From Gongronella butleri (Eukaryota > Mucoromycota > Mucoromycetes > Mucorales > Cunninghamellaceae), in the NCBI GenBank assembly GCA_025201375.1, contig JAIWZP010000007.1, forward strand, positions 372,001 to 436,000: a DNA stretch of 64,000 bases, read 5' to 3'. Positions within the stretch are counted from its first letter, which is position 1; every line of letters starts with the position of its first letter. A program made the translations under genes and the position numbers. Below the pieces are notes generated by a model. It saw only the letters and a list, made by a program, of their open reading frames with translations, made no database searches and was not told where the DNA came from. Of the stretch, positions 55,001 to 64,000 are shown piece by piece.

Positions 55001-56608
55001 TTACAACTTTTTGGCCGCGGCCTCGACGGAAGCCAGGACGCGCTCCAAGGCCAAGTCGGTCTCCTCCTTGGTGATGTTGAGAGGGGGGATGAGGCGCAGG
55101 GTTTCGTAGATGGAGGTGGTCAAGACGAGGGTGTCCTTGTCGAGAGCCTCGTTGGCGACGGAGGTGGCGAAGCCCTTGGGGGCGTTGAGGAACTCGATAC
55201 CAATCATGAGGCCCAAGCCGCGGACGTCAACCTGGATGTCCTTGGGCAAGAGGCCGGGCAGCTTGGCGCGCAGGGTGGAGAAGAATTGCTCGGAGCGGGC
55301 ATTGGTGTTCTCGAGGAGCTTTTCGTCCTCAAAGATCTTGAGGGTGGCATTGGCGGCAGCGCACGCGACGGCGTTGCCAGAGTAGGTGCCGCCCATGGTG
55401 CCGGGGGGCTGCGAGTCCATCAGCTCCTTGCGCGACACAATGGCCGACAATGGGTAGCCAGACGCAATGCCCTTGGCCATCACCATAATGTCGGGCGTCA
55501 CACCAAAGTGCTCAACGGCAAACATCTTGCCCGTGCGGCCAAAGCCAGATTGCACCTCGTCGGCAATAAGCAAAATGTTGTTCTTGTCGCAAATCTCACG
55601 AAGACCCTTCATAAAGTCTAAAACAAGAAAATAAAAAGAGCGGGGGTTAATCTCGTTTCCATAAAAACGCCAATTCCTCTATTGAGTCCAATTGCCCCGA
55701 ACTCCCCCTTTTTTTTCGGGAGACCAATTCCTCTTTTTTTTGAGGCCAATAACTTACTTTGAGGGGGCACGACGTAGCCACCTTCGCCCTGGACAGGCTC
55801 GATGAGGATGGCGGCGGTGTCCTCGGGGTCGCTGCGCTGCTTGAGGACGAGTTCCAATTGGTGGAGGGCCTCAGCACCGCACCATTCGGCATTGAACTTG
55901 ACAGGATCGGCCTTGTGGGCGGCCCATTGTTGGAAGTAAGGGTAGGCGCACACGTGGACGCCGGGCATCAAGGGGCCAAAGCCCTTGCCATAGATGGTCT
56001 TTGAGGTGGTCAGCGCCATGGTGCCCATGGTGCGGCCGTGGTACGAGCCCTGGAACACAATGATGTTCTGCTTCTTGGTCGCGTGGCGCGCAAGCTTGAC
56101 CGCCGCCTCCACAGCCTCCGATCCGGAGTTCCAGAAAAAGAACGTGTCCAAAGAAGGGTGGGGCATCTTGCTCTGCAGACCCTCAATCAGATCCAACATG
56201 GGCTTTTGGTAGAAAATGTTCACTTGGCCGTGCGTCAGAGTCGCAGCTTGTTCTTGGACAGCCTTGACAACGGTGGGATGGCAGTGGCCTATAAAAAACA
56301 AGATAATAAAAAAAATCAGCACACCCAATTGGCCTCTTTTCTCACACAAAATACACGCGTCTCGTCTTTTTTTGGGCCTTGTGGCACAAAAAGACAGGCA
56401 CCTCCAATGAGCCTCTTCTCTTTCCAACCTTCTCTCCTTTGTCTTTCTTACCAGTGTTGGTGACGCCAATGCCAGTGGTCAAGTCGAGATACTTCTTGCC
56501 CTCGGTGGACCACACATAGGTGCCCTTGGCCTTCTCAATGACGAGCTCCGTGGAGCGGCCAATGCCGCGAGCGATGTGACGTTTACCAAATTGTGCAAGC
56601 TTGGACAT
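55001..56608 (-). CDS. Class III aminotransferase (4-aminobutyrate/acetylornithine type)
   Basis: Three exons (56608-56452, 56288-55758, 55617-55001), 434 residues. PLP-dependent fold type I: LDLTTGIGVTNTGHCHP, FFWNSGSEAVEAAVKLAR, FQGSYHGRTMG, ILIEPVQGEGGYVVPP, LLIADEVQSGFGRTG, and the Schiff-base Lys in MVMAKGIASGYPLSAI. The nearest families are bacterial-type GabT and related omega-aminotransferases; the fungal Uga1-type GABA transaminase is longer and different in sequence. Likely a cytosolic or mitochondrial transaminase passing the omega-amino group to 2-oxoglutarate; the donor is not settled by the sequence. N-terminus MSKLAQFGKRHIARGIGR is basic and could be a targeting signal. Confidence 0.9.
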
Positions 56609-57255
56609 GTTGTGTATAATACAAAAAGATTAAAAGAAAAAGAGAAAAAGAAAAAGAAAAAAAACACAAAAAAATCATCCTTTTTATAATGAACGTGGGT
56701 CGACGACGCACTTTTTTTTTTCTTCTTCTTTCATATTGGCCATTTTCTTGCCTCATTGGACCAAAATTTGTAAGCTCGCCCAATGAGGGGCCACAGCAAT
56801 GCGGGACCATGTCATTTTCGGGAGTCGGATTCCGTGGAGAAGGATTACTATCCTCACCTGGGAACAAACAAGGCCAGATCATTAGTCAAAGCCGTGAGAA
56901 AAAGCCTAATGGCTCTGCACTATGCCCCGAATGCGCTGTCATGCCCTGGCCATGACATGAAATAGTTCTATTTGGAGGGAAAAGGGCGTAAAAGGCTTTG
57001 AAATAAAAGAAACAAGCTGCAAAAAGGGCGCGTGGATGGCATGGGCATCCTAAAATGGCGTGTCTTGGCGAATTCATGTAGGAAAAGGGCCTTGCCGGTT
57101 GCCCAATTCTTAATGGAAATAGGAGACGCGCTGTTTGAAAGCCCAAGCCAAAACAAAAAAAAAAAAAAGAGCGCCGCACCTCGTTTCCAATTTTTTTTTT
57201 TTTTTTTTGGTTTCTTTCCAGCTTTTTTTTTCCTCTTCTTCTTGACTCTTTGACC
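56609..57255. other. Divergent intergenic region
   Basis: 650 bases between the aminotransferase and WDR74-like genes. A-run near 57154-57167 and T-run 57190-57208 precede the start codon at 57256. No gene seen. Confidence 0.5.
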
Positions 57256-59267
57256 ATGTGGTTGTATACAGGCGATGAAAGTGGCTTGATCAAAGGTAAA
57301 AGCAGCAAAAAAGAAGAATAAGAACGTGGTTTCACGCTTTGTTGGTCTTTTGTTTTGCTCTCTTTGCTCATATTTTCTATTCCTCCCCATTTTTCTCGGG
57401 CATGTTGTGTTTGTTACCATAGTGATCGACACGGCGTATGTTGTCCCTCCTGAGGAGCAGGAAAAGCAAATGAAGAAGAAGAAAATGAAGAATATGACCC
57501 AAGAGGAGATTGATGCGGAAAAAGCCAAAATGCCACACCTGACCAAGGCGGAACGACGCCAAGTGGCGGAGCAAAAGCGACATGCCGAGTCGCTCATGAG
57601 CAAAATCCATAAGGTGCAGTCGAGAAATCGCGGTATCTGCGTCATTGGCTCTGGAAACAAGGAGAAGGCCGTGCAAAAGATGACTTGGACCGTCATTGAC
57701 GGCACACCGGTTGTAAGTAACAAAAAAAAAAGTGATGGTGCAAAAATGAAAAAAAGAGGCGCAGCTGGGGCTATTGGGAGGGCGCGGATTTTTCTCATTT
57801 TTTTTTTTCTTTGGTGGATTTAGGTGGTTGTGGCGCGCAAAGACGGCGAGATCGAGGTGATTGATGTTGAAAAGAAGGACGTCATGTTCAAGTATGTCGA
57901 GCAGGAGATCCGCGCGGAGAAGATCAAGAAAGAAAAGCCGTCTGTGGGTGAAATGTCGCGTTTTATTGGTTTGGAGGCGACGCCGACGCATTTGCTGACA
58001 TGCACGTCCAAGGGCCGCCTGACGTGGACGCAATGGGGCACGAAGAAGCTGACGACGCTCGGCAAGGTGTGCCTTGGCAACAATTTGAGCGTGTTGCGCA
58101 TGCATCCCGTGCACAAGCATATTTTTGCAACAGGCGGCAAAGAAATCGACCTTCGCATCTACGACATGAGCAAGATCCTGACCGACATGGTCAACGCCAA
58201 AGTCCCAGATTTTGCGCACGAGCAATTGCCTTCAAATATTGGCCTGATTCACGTGGCAAAGAATGTAAAGCCCAAGATGCCCTTCTTTTATGTTTTTATG
58301 TTTTTTATATTTTTTCTTCCTTCGCATGCCACTGCGCCAACCTGGGATTCAACTCATACTTTTATCTTTTTTTTTCAGGTGCCTCATGATGAATTGGACT
58401 TGCGACAGCCCGTCCATGTGCGCGATATTGAATTTTTGGATAAGGATGATTACACCAAGGTGGCGGTGTCCACGCATTTTGGTCAGGTAAAGCGCGCTTG
58501 GACAGATGAAACAGGATTGCTGCGGTCCCCCTGGCAACGCCACTCACAGCCCCTGACGCGATGGTCGGCTGACTCTTTTTTTTTTATTATTTCAGATCCG
58601 CAAATATGACTTTAAGGCTGGCCGTCGCCCTCAAATCAATCAACAAATTGGCAAGCTTCCGATCCAACGCCTTTTGCTCGGCCCTGACCGCCTCAAGCTG
58701 ATATATTCCAACACTCAGAACGGCATGGGCCTCGTCGATGTGGAAACTATGGACGTCGTTGGCCAATTCAAGGGTAAAAAAAAAAAAACCAAAGCTCGCT
58801 TCCCATTGGCCGCGGCTAAACGTTTCCTTTTTGTATCACGGACTATCGGAACTGACCCCGCTGCTCCATTTTCTTTTTTTTTTTTTCTTTTGCCAGGCAT
58901 TTCTGGCTGTGTCAAGGACATGGTGATTGTGCCTCGCCTTGAAACGCGCCCTGATGAGGACCAATCGACAGGGCCGATGATTGCCGCGGCGTCGATGGAC
59001 CGCCGCTTATACCTCCATCAGTATCCAATGAACGACGAATTGATCAACGTCAAACCAGTGCGAAAGTACGCGCTCATGCAACATTTGACCGCCGTGCTTC
59101 ATAGCGACAAGCTCTTTGTCGAGGATAAAAAGCGCGCGGGCATGGCCGCAACTGACGATGAGGACGATGATGAAGCCCTATGGAACAAGATGCCCACCAT
59201 CCAAAAGACAGTCAAGCGAAAAATGCCCACCAACGACAAGGTTATCAAGAAAGCACGCAAAACGTAA
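57256..59267 (+). CDS. NSA1: WDR74/NSA1 ribosome-biogenesis WD-repeat protein
   Basis: Six exons (57256-57295, 57423-57712, 57824-58264, 58379-58486, 58596-58773, 58897-59267), 475 residues. Starts MWLYTGDESGLIK as in the family. WD-type blades follow; the most diagnostic string is VHVRDIEFL…AVSTHFGQ then IRKYDFKAGRRP. A Lys/Glu-rich insert (EKQMKKKKMKNMTQEEID) lies between blades 1 and 2, and the C-terminal tail is acidic then basic (DDEDDDEALW, KRKMPTNDKVIKKARKT). The known role is in pre-60S assembly in the nucleolus with Rix7/NVL. All introns hold T- or A-runs of 8-13 bases. Confidence 0.9.
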
Positions 59268-59673
59268 AAAAACAACCCGTCATTTTTTCATTCATATCCC
59301 CCTCCCCCCCTCTCCCCACATTTGAAGTGTCATTGAATCACACACACACACTCTCTCTCTCTCTCTCTATCATCTGTTTATATTCTCCCTTTCTGTGTCT
59401 TGACGCAAAAACAACAATAAATGCAATCATCGAGTGTTTTTCCCCCTTTTTTTTTTCCTCGGAAAAAGTCGCAGGGTGCGGCCCTCCAAAAAAGAAGTAT
59501 GTGCGGGGAAGGAAAAAGGATCAGGCCACCCTCGCTCTCACCGTGGACCGCCAAATCCTGGCACCCTGGTGCATGATGCCCATAAAAAGTCAGTCGCTGG
59601 GCTTTTTTTTTTTTTTTTTTTCGGCGTCTCTTTCTTTCTCTTTACCTTTTTTATAAAACTTTTTTTTCCCACT
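59268..59673. other. Intergenic, with CA/CT microsatellite
   Basis: Short same-strand gap. A CA run then a CT run (59340-59370) and a T-run at 59603-59620 precede the Rcf2-like start. No gene seen. Confidence 0.6.
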
Positions 59674-60501
59674 ATGGTCTCCACCAAACAGCTTACGGAA
59701 CAGCAACTCGACGAGAGTGAGCGCCTAGGTCTGTCTGCAGGCACCAAGGGCGCGCTTATTGGTCTTGGTCTTGGCCTGGCTGCCACCGCTTACACTTTTA
59801 AACGGTCGCCCAACTTTCGATCCTTATCCAAGCCCTTGCAGTCTACCTTTGTGGTCGCTGGTAAGCCCGCAAAAACGGCCATTGGAGGCCATGCGGAGGG
59901 TATTTTGTAGAAAAAAAAGACATTCACACACGCTTTTTCCTTTCCCCCCTTTTTTTTCTTCTTCCAGGCGTAGCCACGGGCTTCATGTTTGGCGCGGACC
60001 GTGCCATTACTCGATATACCAACCGTGAGCTTGGCTACATGGACGAGGACATGTATGTTCAGCTGCAGCGCGTCAAAGATGTGGAACATGCACGCCAATT
60101 GACGGGCGTTGACAAGACACTTCACTTTTTGAACTCGAACCGCTGGTCTGTCATTGGTAAGTTGGAAAAAGGAGCCATTGGAGGCGCTGCAAAGGGCATT
60201 GCTCATGGCTAACATACTCATTTTTGCTTTTTTTTTTCGCTTTTTAGGCGCCACGTGGGCAGCGTCCATGGCAGGTGCGCTGGGTTATACATTTACAAAC
60301 AAGTATCTTAGCACGCAGCAAAAGCTGGTGCAGGCGCGTATGTACGCGCAAGCGGCGACCATTGCTGTGCTCATGGCGTCCGCCGCTCTGTCCATTTACA
60401 TGGGCGACGATGGCAAAAAGCATCACAATGCCCCCGATGCGCAGCTGCTTGCCGTGCTCGAAATGCCCGACGACCGTGTGCAGGAGAAAAAGGCTGTCTA
60501 A
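59674..60501 (+). CDS. RCF2: Respiratory supercomplex factor 2-like, HIG1-domain protein
   Basis: Three exons (59674-59860, 59968-60156, 60248-60501), 209 residues. An N-terminal hydrophobic segment (TKGALIGLGLGLAATAYT), a second (FVVAGVATGFMFGADRA) and the C-terminal HIG1 domain: TWAASMAGALGYTFTNKYLS, then QKLVQARMYAQAATIAVLMA with the conserved Gln-Arg-type face. In yeast Rcf2 is an inner mitochondrial membrane protein regulating cytochrome c oxidase and supercomplexes. The intron boundaries all split a glycine codon. Confidence 0.88.
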
Positions 60502-60769
60502 ACAATGAGATCAAGCCAAAAAAAAAATATAGATTTGCAATAAAAAAAAAAAAAACCAAGAAAAGCATCGATTTTTTTTTTTTATCACAAGCAAGGGTTT
60601 GCGTTCGCGTGCGTCAAAAGCGTCTCGAAGCGGACTTTTGACGGATCGCCACGGCGGAGGGTGAATCCCAAAATTGGGCGTGACACAACCTCCTTTTTTT
60701 TATGATTTTCGATGGTTCCTTTTTTTTTTTTTTTCTTTCCACTTCTTTTTTTCCCACTTTTCTTTGTCC

Positions 60770-63271
60770 ATGTCGACCCGACCCAAGCGCCAGTCGATTC
60801 TTTCCGAGCTAGGCATTAAACCTGGCGCGGGGGTGCCTGGAGAAAGTGCGCCTGGCAGCCCGTCGCGCGGCTCGACGCCTTCGCCAACACCCGCTCGGTC
60901 GCCCGCACAGCCAACGCCATCTCGTGCGACGTCCATCAGCCGCCGATCGGCCACACCGACCAACACGGCGACGCCAAAGGCCACAAAGCGGCTGTCAGGC
61001 TCCACAAGGCCCGCATCCATGCATGGCGCGTCTGCTCCGGCATCGCCGTCCACAACCACGAATGCGCGCCGCACATTATCGTCGCAACCCGTGTCGCCCG
61101 CCGCCTCGCCCATGGCCCGACGCGCCTCCACTACACGATCCGCCTCAGGCACGCCAAAACGGCTGTCGTCGCCCATTGAGCCAAGAGTAAAAAGGGAAAA
61201 AATAGCGAAAATCGTGCAAATTTGCTCATTTCTTTTGGATTTTAGGCGCGCAATGACTCGCCCGACATTGTCAAGGATCTGCAGATCAAATTGGCTGCCT
61301 TGGAGGAGCGTGACAGCAAGGTAGGACACGGCCGTTTTGATGAAATGTGCGCCAAATTCACCCTTTTTATAATATAGTCAAACGAGGAATTGGCCGCGTT
61401 GAAGCAAAAAGTGGCAGAGCAACAGAACGAATTGGAGCTGCAAAAGAAAGAACAGCAGGTTTGTTTGTTTGTCCAGGCACCCCATGGCCATTGATGTTTT
61501 TTCCAATGAATTGATTTCTTTTTCCTTTTTTTTTTTTTTTATTCATCTTAGGTCCTTTTGGAAAAGACCGTGCAAGAAAGGATGGATTTGTTCATAGAGG
61601 AGCAAGAGCAGGGCGCTGTCGCCGACCGCGAAGCATTGGAGGCTGAACACAAAGATCAGATGGCCAAAATCGCATTGGCACATGACAAGCAAGTCCATGA
61701 GCTCAAGGTGAGCGAAAAAAAAAAAAGATCGACAAGATAGATGGTCGATGACTGATCTTTTTTTTTTTTTTTTTGTATAGTCACAATTTGCGTCTGTGGA
61801 GGCCAAAGCGCAGCAGCAGCAAATGTCAATGTTGCAACAATTGCAGGCGATGAGCAGCAAGCATGACGACGCGGTATCGGCGCTCCAAAACGTGCAGAAG
61901 GAGCGCGACACGTTGTCTGCACGCGTGCATGAATTGGAGGCTGCAGTGGCGCAGGCCAAGGATGGCAATCGCGTGCATGAGCTCGAGGTGCAATTGGCAG
62001 CCAGCCAGCAGACCAACGAGGTTCTGGAGCGCAGGTTCCGGAGCGAGATGCAGCAGACACGCAAGGATCACGATGACACGGCGCAATCATGGCTTGAAAA
62101 GCATCAAAGATCGCAATTCGAACTCGATCGTCTGCAACAGAGCCTTGCCGAGGCTGAAAACAGGCACAATGAGGAATTCGAAGCCCTGGAGGCAAAATAC
62201 AAGGCAGACGCCGACGCGCAAAAGCAGGAAGCCATGGAACAAGTACGACAATTGACTATTGGGGGGAGGGCTATGGCGTGACATCATTGAAAACTCATTT
62301 TTCATATTTTTTTATATGCACTAGCGCGACTTGCAGCAGCAATTGGTGGATTCGCTTGAGCAGCAAGTGGACGAATTGCACTCACGCCTGGAAGAAGCCA
62401 CTGAGCGCCTGGAGCAACATGCGGCGAATCTCAAGCCATCACTGTCGCTGCATTCGTCGAATTCAGCACGTACGACCACGCCACCGGCCGTCGAGCAGCA
62501 TTTGCAGGATCGTATCAATGACTTGGAGCGTGCCAATGCCGAGTTGCGTGAACGTGAATTGGAAATGCAGCAGAAAATTGACGCACAAGAGCAATTGAAT
62601 CAGCAATTGCGCCAAGAACAACAGCATCAGCTTTCAAAATCGACAGACGCGACACCATCCTCCGAATACACGTCATCGTCGCTGGAAATGGATGCACACA
62701 TGCTGTCGTCGGAATATGAACAGCAGCTCGTCGACATTGCGCGCCAGCATCAGCGCGAGCTGCAGCTTTTGCATGATCAATACCAGCAGCTCCTCGATAC
62801 CAAAGACAAGGACCTTGAGGCTTACGCTTTCCGCGTCACAAGCCTCGGCATCACCAAGCGCAATGACCTCGAAGCCTGCCGTCTCGAATCCACAAACAAG
62901 ATCAATGCATTGGAGCAAAATATCGAAGGCTACGAGGTATGACGCCCCCCCCTGTTTTGATTGCACAAAAAAAATTGGAAAAAAGGAGAGGTGGCGCGTT
63001 GATTTTTTTCTTTTTTACGCTAACGTCGCCCCTCAGTATTACTCGTTGATGATCTGATTGTTCATGCCATCACGTCCTCTTGTGGGATTTTGTACATTTG
63101 TAATTCTAGAGCACCCTGCGCACCTATACCACCAAGTTGAGCGAGCTGGAATCTCAATTGGACCAAGACGGACAACTACGATCTGAGCTCGATGTGCTAC
63201 GCACCGAAAACAAACATCTTGTCCGCTTGGTTGACCAACTTCAAGGCGAACTTCATCCACAGCCTCGCTAA
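60770..63271 (+). CDS. Coiled-coil protein with Ser/Pro-rich basic N-terminus
   Basis: Seven exons (60770-61186, 61246-61320, 61378-61458, 61552-61707, 61781-62242, 62325-62936, 63110-63271), every intron phase 0, 654 residues. Residues 1-140 are Ser/Thr/Pro-rich and basic (MSTRPKRQSILSELGIKPG, PMARRASTTRSASGTPKR), the kind of sequence found in microtubule plus-end binders. From ~145 to the end is nearly continuous heptad coiled coil (LEERDSK, KQKVAEQQNELELQKKEQQ, LEQQVDELHSRLEEATERLE, YEQQLVDIARQHQRELQLL). No CAP-Gly, kinesin or other catalytic domain. A CLIP/TACC-like or spindle/cytoskeletal scaffold is possible but unproven. Confidence 0.75.
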
Positions 63272-63344
63272 TTCCCTCGTTGTGGCTATCACCAATAAAA
63301 AAGTTAAATTTTATGACCCCTTGAGTCGTGTTTTTTACGCGTCA

Positions 63345-63411
<67 letters not shown>

Positions 63412-63611
63412 TGATTTCTTGTTTTTTCTCTCTTTCTTTTAGAGGGCCAATCCTCAACTCGTGGAAAGCCTCATTCTCTTTCTCGCTCTCTCGCGGGCAT
63501 ATATCAAAATGTGTTTTGAACAGGCGAGCAAAAGGGCATTTTGCCGCGACAAGCCGCGCTTTCCAAGATGACGAACGGGGCCATTTGCCGAGATTTTATT
63601 TTGCTTTCCTA
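63272..63611. other. Intergenic with 60-base poly-A run
   Basis: After an AATAAAAAAG signal at 63293, an uninterrupted run of 60 A occupies 63349-63408. The remainder is unremarkable. It separates the coiled-coil gene from the small minus-strand ORF. Confidence 0.7.
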
Positions 63612-63794
63612 TCACGGGCGATATTCAATTTCTGTTTTTGTCACTTCAGACCGCTCGGTCTCGATCACATCGCCATTGGGCCATCGCACCGTCTTGACAA
63701 TGGTCACTGTCTTCTCCTCGAGCACGCAGTCCTTCATGGGGCGTGGGTTCCAAAAAGTGGGCTTGATCACGTACACGGCCTTTTTTTCTGGCAT
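63612..63794 (-). CDS. Small conserved-looking protein of unknown function
   Basis: 60 residues: MPEKKAVYVIKPTFWNPRPM, then KTVTIVKTVRWPNGDVIETE and a Lys/Glu-rich end (VTKTEIEYRP). Composition and regular alternation look protein-like (beta-rich, charged) but I recognise no family. A CATAG acceptor lies directly before the ATG (63801-63797), so this may be the last exon of a gene whose first exon lies to the right, near or beyond the window edge. Confidence 0.5.
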   Translation of the reverse strand: MPEKKAVYVIKPTFWNPRPMKDCVLEEKTVTIVKTVRWPNGDVIETERSEVTKTEIEYRP

Positions 63795-64000
63795 TCTATG
63801 ATTGGACACAAAAAAAAAAAGGTGGGGAAAAGAATTGAGAAGAAAGAGATAAAAACGCAGCACGCGCCCCCTTTTTTCTTCTTAAATTCATTGCTTCATA
63901 GCGATCACTTGATGCGATCATACATCACACACGCACGGCCTTGTCCCCATCTAGCAAATTTCCCCCCGTCGAATTGGCTTCTGCATCGTCAACTGACCAG
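63795..64000. other. Right edge of window
   Basis: About 200 bases upstream of the small minus ORF, with an A-run at 63810-63820 and a T-run near 63872. Could hold its promoter or a first exon; nothing definite seen. Confidence 0.5.

Noticed and set aside
1..64000. CRISPR array, rRNA operon or bacterial operon structures
   Set aside because: None present; the window is eukaryotic with spliced genes.

Overview
The window is nuclear DNA of a fungus. Genes have many short (about 50-180 nt) GT-AG introns, fungal-specific genes are present (sphingolipid C9-methyltransferase, an ECM33-type GPI cell-wall protein, Rcf2, a PMP47-type carrier), and there are decayed Tad-like LINE and pogo/Tigger DNA transposons. 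Intact ZW10, ALKBH7-like and PRRC2/BAT2-like genes, long A/T homopolymers and modest GC suggest an early-diverging lineage (Mucoromycota-like). That placement is inference; no rRNA or other taxonomic marker is present.

Layout. 1-6036 (-): ATR/Rad3/Mec1 checkpoint kinase, cut by the left edge. 6331-15096 (-): a ZW10/Dsl1-family tethering protein of 2,668 residues, whose last ~1,800 residues form an acidic tail with about 27 tryptophan motifs. 15266-16274 (+): RTF2. 16431-16826 (-): mitochondrial uL14m. 16.9-22.3 kb: transposon graveyard (LINE pieces, a dispersed repeat, many TA-NNN-TA scars, a truncated gene start). 22372-23834 (-): ECM33-like protein. 23.9-26.4 kb: relics. 26447-30949 (-): DNA topoisomerase II. 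32223-35066 (+): PRRC2/BAT2-N-like protein. 35937-36799 (+): ALKBH7-like dioxygenase. 36894-37864 (-): proteasome beta-1. 37.9-43.5 kb: second accessory block with a second copy of the dispersed repeat and a pogo/Tigger transposase pseudogene. 43540-44940 (+): sphingolipid C9-methyltransferase. 45506-46829 (-): cytochrome c peroxidase/ascorbate peroxidase-type enzyme. 47606-48988 (+): peroxisomal-type mitochondrial-carrier-family protein. 50216-51502 (-): Crz1-like C2H2 factor. 51.5-55.0 kb: gene-free. 55001-56608 (-): class III (GABA-type) aminotransferase. 57256-59267 (+): WDR74/NSA1. 59674-60501 (+): Rcf2/HIG1 protein. 60770-63271 (+): coiled-coil protein. 63612-63794 (-): small ORF of unknown function.

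Exon joins were worked out by hand from splice sites and checked for phase; the ZW10-like gene stays open through all eight exons. Several genes act on chromosomes (ATR, TOP2, RTF2); ZW10 family members serve Golgi-ER tethering and, in animals, the kinetochore. The rest are housekeeping genes with no operon-like logic.

The two observations most worth following are (1) the ZW10 tail, which looks like a hugely multiplied version of the acidic tryptophan lasso by which yeast Dsl1 holds COPI, and (2) dense chains of TA-CAG-TA, TA-CTG-TA and TA-TCA-TA heptamers confined almost entirely to accessory DNA, which look like stacked excision footprints of Tc1/mariner/pogo transposons and can be compared with unscarred repeat copies inside this same window.
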